Part shown: in pieces, positions 7,657-12,831 of the stretch
How the letters are laid out: each line of letters begins with the position of its first letter
Numbering within the stretch: the stretch's first letter is position 1
NCBI GenBank assembly: GCA_002284615.2
Contig: MU069436.1
Coordinates: 1,530,550 to 1,543,380, forward strand
Length of the DNA stretch: 12,831 nucleotides
Origin: Dunaliella salina
Taxonomy: Eukaryota > Chlorophyta > Chlorophyceae > Chlamydomonadales > Dunaliellaceae
Direction of reading: 5' to 3'
Notes under the pieces: generated by a model
The model's database searches: none
The model's input: the letters and a program-made list of their open reading frames with translations, nothing else
Told to the model about the DNA's origin: nothing
Position numbers and translations under genes: made by a program

Positions 7657-7679
7657 CACACACACACACACACACACAC
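7657..7679. repeat. (CA)n microsatellite near the terminal-exon acceptor
   Basis: An 11-12 unit CA run ends 23 nt before the AG at 7701-7702. The sequence between (CTGCAACCCTGTGTGCGCGCGC) has no long pyrimidine tract. Confidence 0.9.
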
Positions 7680-7702
7680 TGCAACCCTGTGTGCGCGCGC
7701 AG

Positions 7703-7952
7703 CAAAAGCGGCAAGGACCGCACAGCGCTGGAGCTGGCGCAGAGCCTGTCCCAAGACGCTGTGGAGGCAGGCCAGCTGTCCCCCAACCTGCAGGCCGCCC
7801 TCGTCCGAGACCTGCAGGCCGGGCTGAGTTACATGCAAACAGGCGAGAACAATGGGCAGCCTAGCGCGTATGCGTTCTCAGAAACAGAGCTCATGTGCTT
7901 GCCCCCGGGCTGGTCACCAAAATGGCAGCTGTGTGGCAAGGTCATGTCCTGA
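7703..7952 (+). CDS. Terminal exon of the INPP4-like phosphatase, with the CX5R catalytic P-loop and the stop codon
   Basis: The acceptor GCGCGCAG ends at 7702. Base C7703 completes the Cys codon begun by exon 2, giving CKSGKDRTALELAQ. CX5R is the P-loop of Cys-based phosphatases: the Cys is the nucleophile, the Arg binds the phosphate, and a Lys-rich loop (K, K) is typical of phosphoinositide phosphatases. INPP4 enzymes carry CKSAKDRT, and bacterial SopB/IpgD enzymes carry CKSGKDRT. The inferred reaction is removal of the 4-phosphate from PtdIns(3,4)P2 or a related inositol phosphate at membranes. The remaining ~75 residues are helical, then SAYAFSETELMCLPPGW and WQLCGKVMS before TGA (7950-7952). 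This matches the family's closing YAF...L..P block and a C-terminus ending near GKV. No membrane segment is visible. A same-strand copy of 7842-7936 follows at 7978. Confidence 0.8.
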
Positions 7953-7977
7953 TGCGGGGCTGAGCTAAGCACGGACG

Positions 7978-8072
7978 GACGAGAACAACAGGCAGCCTAG
8001 CGCATATACGTCCTCGGAGGTGGAGCTTCTGTGCCTGCCCACCAGCTGGTCCCCAAAATGGCAGCTGTGTGG
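7978..8072 (+). pseudogene. Terminal-exon partial copy
   Basis: These 95 bases align without gaps to 7842-7936 at roughly 80% identity. The frame stays open: DENNRQPSAYTSSEVELLCL, then PTSWSPKWQLCG, with about 24 of 32 residues shared. It then runs past the duplicated region to a stop near 8170. It starts 25 nt after the stop codon of the gene. It could be a dead 3' duplicate or an alternative last exon (a CTAAG lies just upstream). I see no strong acceptor. Confidence 0.8.
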
Positions 8073-8089
8073 TTGCTCTGACGTGTGCG

Positions 8090-8236
8090 CCCATGCCAGG
8101 CAGGGTGTGTGCTGGAGCTTGCTCTTGCAAATGCTAATGCTGGACCTAACCCTGGAACGCCTGTCATGTAGGGGGTGTGCCTGAGCAAGCTAATGCTAAT
8201 GCTTTTCAAACACTGACGAGCCCATGCCAGGCAGGG
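8090..8236. repeat. Short direct duplication
   Basis: CCCATGCCAGGCAGGG occurs at 8090-8105 and 8221-8236. GCTAATGCT words and AGCTTGCTCTTGCAAATGCT/GAGCAAGCTAATGCTAATGCT sequences lie between. No gene is seen. Confidence 0.6.
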
Positions 8237-8344
8237 GCGCCTGCACCAGACAGGGGATGTGCCCAAGCAAGAAGGTCATTCATAAAAAAAAAGAGTGTCA
8301 GGGAATGGGGAGTGCAGGAAGGGCTTGGATGGATTGAGGGGATC

Positions 8345-8414
8345 CGGCTTGGTGTGTTGGTGGGCGCATGTGAGATCCGAAAGTGTGTGTGGTGATGGGT
8401 GCATGTGAGATTGT

Positions 8415-8417
<3 letters not shown>
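8345..8417. repeat. GT-rich minisatellite, upstream part
   Basis: GGTG(G/A)GCGCATGTGAGAT-type units are interrupted by the long TG tract and resume after it. Confidence 0.7.

Positions 8418-8501
<84 letters not shown>
8418..8501. repeat. (TG)n microsatellite, ~41 units
   Basis: An uninterrupted alternating TG run, which can adopt Z-DNA. It makes open frames of THTH or CVCV that are not genes. Confidence 0.97.
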
Positions 8502-8700
8502 TTGCATATGAGATTCTAGAGTGCGTGTGTCGGTGGGCGCGCATGACAAGTAGAGCTTGTGTGTTGGAGGGTGCGTTTGTCGGTGGGCACGTGTGAGATC
8601 CTAGAGTGTGTGTGTCGGTGGGCGCGCATGAGAACCAGAGTTTGTGTGTTGGTGGGTGCGTATGTCGGCGGGCGCGTGTGAGATCCTGGAGTGCAATTCT
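8502..8700. repeat. GT-rich minisatellite, downstream part
   Basis: Units built from GAGATCCTAGAGTGTGTGTG, TCGGTGGGCGCGCATGAGA and AGAGTTTGTGTGTTGGTGGG repeat with ~50-100 bp spacing. The same words flank the TG tract on its other side, so the microsatellite probably expanded inside one unit. Confidence 0.8.
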
Positions 8701-8846
8701 TGATGGGCATGCAGGTGCATGCAATCCGACGTGCTTTCAGGCCTTGCCAAGATCATGTAGTCTTGACTCAAGACCATGCACTGCTGTGCCCTTGCTCAAG
8801 ATTGAGGATGGCCGTGCCTTCAAGCGAGCGAGCATGGTTACACAAG

Positions 8847-8848
<2 letters not shown>

Positions 8849-8941
<93 letters not shown>
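8849..8941. repeat. (TG)n microsatellite, ~46 units
   Basis: An uninterrupted TG run. Confidence 0.97.
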
Positions 8942-9150
8942 TGCAGAACACGCACATAGGAAGGTCTTGCACATCGTAGCATGCCTCTTTCTTATGCATA
9001 TGCATGCTCATCCTTTATGCAGGTGCATGCCTATCCTTCATACAGACGGAGGTGCATGCCCCTCCCCCAGATGCTTAAAATGCAGGTGCTGATGTTTGCC
9101 TCCCTTTCATGCGGATGTGTGCCTTTAGGCTCGTGAATAATTGGATTTGG

Positions 9151-9170
9151 NGGGGGGGGGGGGGGGAGNN
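9151..9170. other. G-tract with ambiguous bases
   Basis: N at 9151, about 15 G, then AG and NN at 9169-9170. This is an unresolved homopolymer, so the true length is unknown. Confidence 0.95.
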
Positions 9171-10582
9171 TTTGATTGATCGGGCGGCCGAAGGATGCAA
9201 GTGAAAAGAAAAAAAGGCTTCGCCGGCCAAAAGCTGCCATTGATTGAGTTGCGTCAAGTACGCTTGCAAGTATGTCAGTGAATTGAGAATGTGGCCCCTG
9301 CTCCTGGCATGCCATTGAATGCTCCGAGAATGGAAGGGTCCCATTCATTGGAACTGGCTGGAAATGGCTTCGAGGAAACAGATGAGTGAAGCCTTGATTG
9401 TTGAAGGAATGGCAGACGAGTGGAGGTGAATTCATCCTTTTTTTAAGGAGGTGTTTATGTGCCATTCATCTGAGTTTCATGGGACAGGAGTGAGTGTGCA
9501 GGAGCGCAGGTAAGCAAGCTACTAATTTAGCTTGGCAAGAAGCTTTGTGGGATTAAGAAATTGTTCATCACCTTAAACATTTGTGTTACGCATGAATGTG
9601 TCCTTGTCTCCTGCAGTAAGAAAAGCAAATGGAAGGAAAGGGTTATTACATAGCTAAACCTGCTTCCAGAGCAAGAGTGTGCCTTGAAGGTTAGCCTTCC
9701 AAAGCCCTGCAGTCAGGCCGTCAGGGATCTCTTGCAATTGCTGGCATGTTTCGCTGAGCTGTAGTGACGCTTGCATGCTTGCATGCTCAGGTCCTCTACA
9801 TCCTGCCCTGGTTACTCTTTGATGCAAGTTGTGCGCATCAAGATCTGTAATTATTGTTGAGGGGGGCTAGGATTGAAGGTCAGTCATGCTTATTACACTA
9901 AGTACGCTTTGATGGGGCCTGTGGACAATTTGGAAGGCATCATTGCTCTATGGCTCGTGTTGGGAATCTGGGACAAGCACTCATAATCGCTTGTAATAGC
10001 TTAAAAAAGAAAACCTTGCGTCCCTGTTGGCTTATTCTGCTTGATGTAATTGCGGCCACTCCTGTAATTTGTATTTGGTAGCACCCAGTGTGAGCTAGTT
10101 CTTGGGGAATATTCTGAGGAGAGAGCAGGTGGAGGAGTTGTGAAGAGATGCATGTGTGCCAAATGGCATCCCTTTCCTCTGTAGACCTCATTGCCGGGCT
10201 GCTCCAAGGTGTTCTGTAGAAAAAGTTTGATGACACGTGCTTTGTAGCACTTGGTATCCTGTGTTGCAAATTCAAAAGCCAGCTAGTAATTTAAGTCTTT
10301 TCCTTTTACATGTTGACGTTTGTGACACATATATGATTAGTTTGTAATTAAGTAAGCGCGCTTGCCTCCAAAACTGTTTGCAAACTCTGCCACTCTGTTG
10401 GAATGATCGGTTACCACCGATTGGAGATAGCAAACACGTGCGTGACACTTGGGCTTAGAATTAAGGACCAACGGATCGCTTTTGTAACCAGATATAATGA
10501 TTTCTTATTGCCATTATAGGCGCACTTTGTTGAGACGATGCTGAAGCATTCGTACCGTTGGAAAGTGTGTTTTTTTTCTGAT
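9171..10582. other. 1.4 kb without a supported gene
   Basis: The sequence looks largely unique and moderately AT-rich. Splice-like words exist (for example CTCCTGCAG at 9608-9616), but no frame shows a recognisable protein. A minor open stretch after CCATTATAG (10511-10519) is discussed as a weak exon candidate. Confidence 0.5.
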
Positions 10583-10790
10583 TTGAACCTGATTCAGGTT
10601 CAACCCAGGTATGGTTTAGGAGAGGAACAACGTGAGTTCTGTAGGCTGAACTGATTCAGCTCGCCATTCAGATCGGGTTTTACCTTAATCAGGTCCGGAT
10701 CAGGACTTTAATGCGAAGCCCCTCAGATGCTTTCTCCTCAACAGGAGAACTGATTCAGGTAAAGATCAGAATGTTCATACCTGATTCAGG
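10583..10790. repeat. Cluster of CTGATTCAG palindromes
   Basis: CTGATTCAG (4+1+4 palindrome) occurs at 10589, 10651, 10750 and 10781. The first lies within a larger 21-bp palindrome TTGAACCTGA-T-TCAGGTTCAA (10583-10603). ATCAGGTCC and GATCAGGAC near 10688-10707 look like decayed members. Confidence 0.75.
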
Positions 10791-10853
10791 AACACCAGAT
10801 GACATGGTCCAGCTCGTCATGCAGGACGGGATACGTCTGAAGCAGGTATGGTT

Positions 10854-11411
10854 TACCGTAGGTGTGGGATTACTTCGTAAATTATTTAATTACTTGGCCC
10901 AAAAACGAAAATTTACGAAATGAAAACGAAGTGTAAGTTAATGAATATTCCAGGAAGTGGTAGGATTTGGGAAGATGGCGTAGAAGCAGCAGAAGATGGG
11001 CAGCAAGAGATGGTCAACTTCTGACGATGCCTCTTTGGCCCTGCCTGCCCGCAAACGTGAGCCATGCAAGTGAAAGATGAAGAGCAAGCCCATACCAATG
11101 ATGAGGGCTGCTGATTAGTTGAGCGTGGGCCATACACGGGACAGCTGCACCCCATGGTTGACCAACCCGCGATTGACCAACCTGGACCCGTGCCAGGCCT
11201 GCTGCTCTGCCAAGACCACAGCTACAAGCTAACTGTGCGGAAGCTGGCGTTCCAGCGACCTTTCAGCAACCTCCCAGCGGCTTTTGCACTACTGGTACGA
11301 AATGCCTTTTGCACCACTCGAAATTATGTTGCTAAATTACGAAGTGGTACGAAGTGATACGAATTGTAAAAAAATAATACCCCTGTACGAAGTAATCCCA
11401 CACTTACGGTA
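10854..11411. mobile_element. 558-bp non-autonomous DNA transposon with 26-bp terminal inverted repeats (family X, copy 1)
   Basis: The ends 10854-10879 and 11386-11411 are inverted repeats at 25 of 26 positions, beginning TACCGTA and ending ATTACTTCGTA. Inside the right end TACGAA(G/A)T is repeated at about 11297, 11348, 11357 and 11386, typical of subterminal transposase-binding repeats. No transposase frame is present. Flanking duplications are not convincing: GTAT is the only shared start of the 8 bases on each side. The superfamily is therefore unassigned. Its reverse complement aligns along most of its length with 11588-12237. Confidence 0.85.
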
Positions 11412-11437
11412 GTATAACAATGAGATCTCATAATTCT

Positions 11438-11525
11438 GTAGGTGATGGGATTTGACCTGGGGATCCATGAGGTGTAAGACTCCTCTTGCTATCGAATGTA
11501 ACGTGACAATTGCGCCGGGACACAG
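11438..11525 (-). other. Degenerate tRNA-like sequence (possible SINE head or tRNA pseudogene)
   Basis: Read on the minus strand, GTCCCGGCGCAATTG resembles an A-box region. GAGGA-GTCTTAC-ACCTC could form an anticodon arm with a CTT anticodon in a 7-nt loop. GGTCAAATCCC resembles a T-loop missing one T (GGTTCAAATCCC expected). The acceptor stem is not intact, so it is not a functional tRNA. It sits exactly in the gap between the two facing inverted-repeat elements. Confidence 0.3.
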
Positions 11526-11587
11526 CGTGTGCACATACGTTCACACACATATGTACAGATTTACACAATGATCTACGTATGTATATT

Positions 11588-12237
11588 TACCGTAGGTTCA
11601 CGATTACTTCGTACCGGGGTATTTATTATTTTTGATTCGCAGCGGTTCATACCAGTTCATACCACCTCGTATTTCAGCAGCATGATTTCGTGGTGCACAA
11701 GGCCCAGTAGGCAAAAGGCTACTGGATGGCCGCCGGAAGGCCGCTGGAAGGTTAGCTTCCACATGTGGATGTGTACACAGATAACCTGTTGCTGTGGCCT
11801 TGACAGGGGCATCAGGGATGGGGCCCAGGTTTGTGTCTTCGGTTGGTCAACCATGGTGTCCTATGTGTAGCTCACATCCAATCACAGGCTTGGGCTTAAC
11901 GGCATGGGCTTGCTCTTGTCACTGCTGCATGGCTTCTTTGAAGGTTGGGCCAATGATGCATCGCCAGCAATTATTGCCCACCTCTTGGTGCCCATCTCCT
12001 GCTGCAGGTGTGCCTTGTTCCTCAATTCCTGTCATATCTAGTAATTTTCATTAATTCTGCATTTCGTTTTCACTGAGTACACACTTAGTATTTAAAGGCG
12101 GGGATCATTTCTTTACAAGCCGCGCAGGTAGCAGGTAGCAGGTACCACGTGACTAGACGCGGCGCGCTTGGCTCTTAAGATGGTATTTCACTTCGTAAGA
12201 TTCCGTTTTGGGGCCAATTTTGGCGGATTTCATTTAT
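11588..12237. mobile_element. Family X, copy 2, inverted relative to copy 1, with nested insertion and lost right end
   Basis: It starts TACCGTAGGTTCACGATTAC, matching the right end of copy 1 (reverse-complemented) at about 21 of 26 positions. Collinear similarity continues through GGGGTATTTATTATTTTT, ATGATTTCGTGGTGCA, GGTTGGTCAACCATGG, ATGGGCTTGCTCTT, GCCCATCTCCTGCTGC and GGGGCCAA. The expected far terminal repeat is missing, and the homology stops at about 12220, just before the next element at 12238. A 111-bp insertion lies at 12075-12185. Copy 2 is more degraded than copy 1. No transposase is present. Confidence 0.8.
12075..12185. mobile_element. 111-bp insertion inside family X copy 2
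   Basis: Copy 1 has continuous sequence where copy 2 has 111 extra bases. These are flanked by TTTCACT at 12068-12074 and 12186-12192, as expected for a 7-8 bp target duplication. The insert ends (GAGTACACAC and TTAAGATGGTA) are not clear inverted repeats. Inside is GTAGCAG repeated in tandem near 12127-12142. The class is unknown. Confidence 0.6.
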
Positions 12238-12741
12238 GATTTCCTCTGGTGTATTCAAGCCTAAAAACCGGGAAAACCGGGAAAACCTCAATGAGCCAAG
12301 ATTTCAAATGAAAATTCCCTCTTATTAACCGGAAAAAAAAGGGGGAGATTAAAGTGCATGTGCGGCAAACGTGTGAACGGCCGCAATGGGCCGCGGAGTG
12401 TAACGGTAACAATTCAACATAGATTTTTAAATTGTTCGCAAAATATAATTCGTAGAACACAATTCAGCTTGCCAAGTTGGTACCTGTACAGCGTGTGCAG
12501 AGTTATCTTAGCATAAAAATCCTTCGCGTAATATCGGGGCAGTAGTTACTATTAGACGCTACAGCATTCGTGCTAGGGGTTTCATAGCCTCCTGCCTTAG
12601 AACAATTTCTGTTGCATGGAGAGCCCCACAAACGACTTTAGTCAGCTGAGTTAAAAAGCATAACTCCATACTCATTATTTAATTTGGCTCCAGTTTCTCG
12701 GTTTTCCCAGATTTTGAGATTCGGTGCCCGCAGAGGAAATC
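12238..12741. mobile_element. ~504-bp inverted-repeat element
   Basis: The outer 11 bases GATTTCCTCTG are perfectly inverted at 12731-12741. Weaker pairing continues for ~80 bp, including AAAACCGGGAAAACCG-GAAAAC and GAGCCAA blocks in both arms. The interior (12330-12650) is non-coding, and no target duplication can be seen because the right flank is a TG microsatellite. It appears to have replaced or interrupted the right end of the preceding element. It is a non-autonomous DNA transposon of unassigned superfamily. Confidence 0.65.
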
Positions 12742-12742
12742 A

Positions 12743-12757
12743 TGTGTGTGTGTGTGG

Positions 12758-12813
<56 letters not shown>

Positions 12814-12831
12814 TGTGTGTGTGTGTGTGTG
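12743..12831. repeat. Interrupted (TG)n microsatellite at the window end
   Basis: TG runs are broken at intervals by GG (GTGGTGTG), and the tract continues past the edge. It abuts the inverted-repeat element. Confidence 0.95.

Noticed and set aside
7557..7702. Upstream extension of the terminal exon (open frame through THTHTHTHCNPVCARS)
   Set aside because: The open frame crosses the CA repeat. The AG at 7701-7702 and the TG|C join to exon 2 explain the catalytic motif better.
8206..8974. THTHTH and CVCVCV open frames
   Set aside because: They are translations of TG microsatellites on either strand.
9031..9465. 144-codon minus-strand ORF across the G-tract
   Set aside because: It crosses ambiguous bases and a homopolymer of unknown length, and no motif is seen.
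11529..12054. Plus-strand ORFs within 11529-12054
   Set aside because: They fall inside a decayed non-autonomous transposon copy. The related copy at 10854-11411 does not keep the frames.

Overview
The window looks like nuclear DNA from a eukaryote. The only protein-coding sequence I can defend is split by long GT-AG introns, and the rest is packed with (CA/TG)n microsatellites, minisatellites and small inverted-repeat transposons. The repeat style and intron-heavy, medium-GC sequence would suit a chlorophyte green alga of the Dunaliella/Chlamydomonadales kind. That placement is inference only; nothing here fixes the species.

Gene. Three plus-strand exons (20-144, 5787-5921, 7703-7952) join in frame, with phase 2 at both junctions, to give the last ~169 codons of a phosphoinositide phosphatase resembling inositol polyphosphate 4-phosphatase (INPP4 type). 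Joining exons 2 and 3 creates the CX5R active site CKSGKDRT, with the catalytic Cys codon split TG|C by the intron. The 5' part of the gene lies before the window. The stop is at 7950-7952.

Most striking pattern. All three exons have partial, diverged, same-strand copies just downstream: three of exon 1 (428-830, ~160 bp period), two of exon 2 (5983-6139, ~110 bp period) and one of exon 3 (7978-8072). Several copies keep an open frame and some keep splice signals. One copy of exon 1 (588-665) would work as a phase-symmetric 78-nt cassette exon.

Intron 1 (145-5786) holds a 188-bp hAT-like MITE with perfect 8-bp target duplications, the exon-1 copies, a long foldback, a 19-bp minisatellite with G-rich tail, a second hAT-like candidate, a 140-bp higher-order array of 21-bp units, a hairpin-bearing repeat cluster and a 20-bp minisatellite. 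Intron 2 (5922-7702) holds the exon-2 copies, a 136-bp higher-order satellite and a (CA)n tract near the acceptor.

Downstream (7953-12831) I see no convincing gene. It contains the exon-3 copy, two long (TG)n tracts in GT-rich minisatellite, an N-containing G-tract, a cluster of CTGATTCAG palindromes, two related terminal-inverted-repeat elements facing each other (10854-11411 and 11588-12237) around a degenerate tRNA-like sequence, a 111-bp insertion nested in the second, and another inverted-repeat element (12238-12741) that seems to cut off the second's end.
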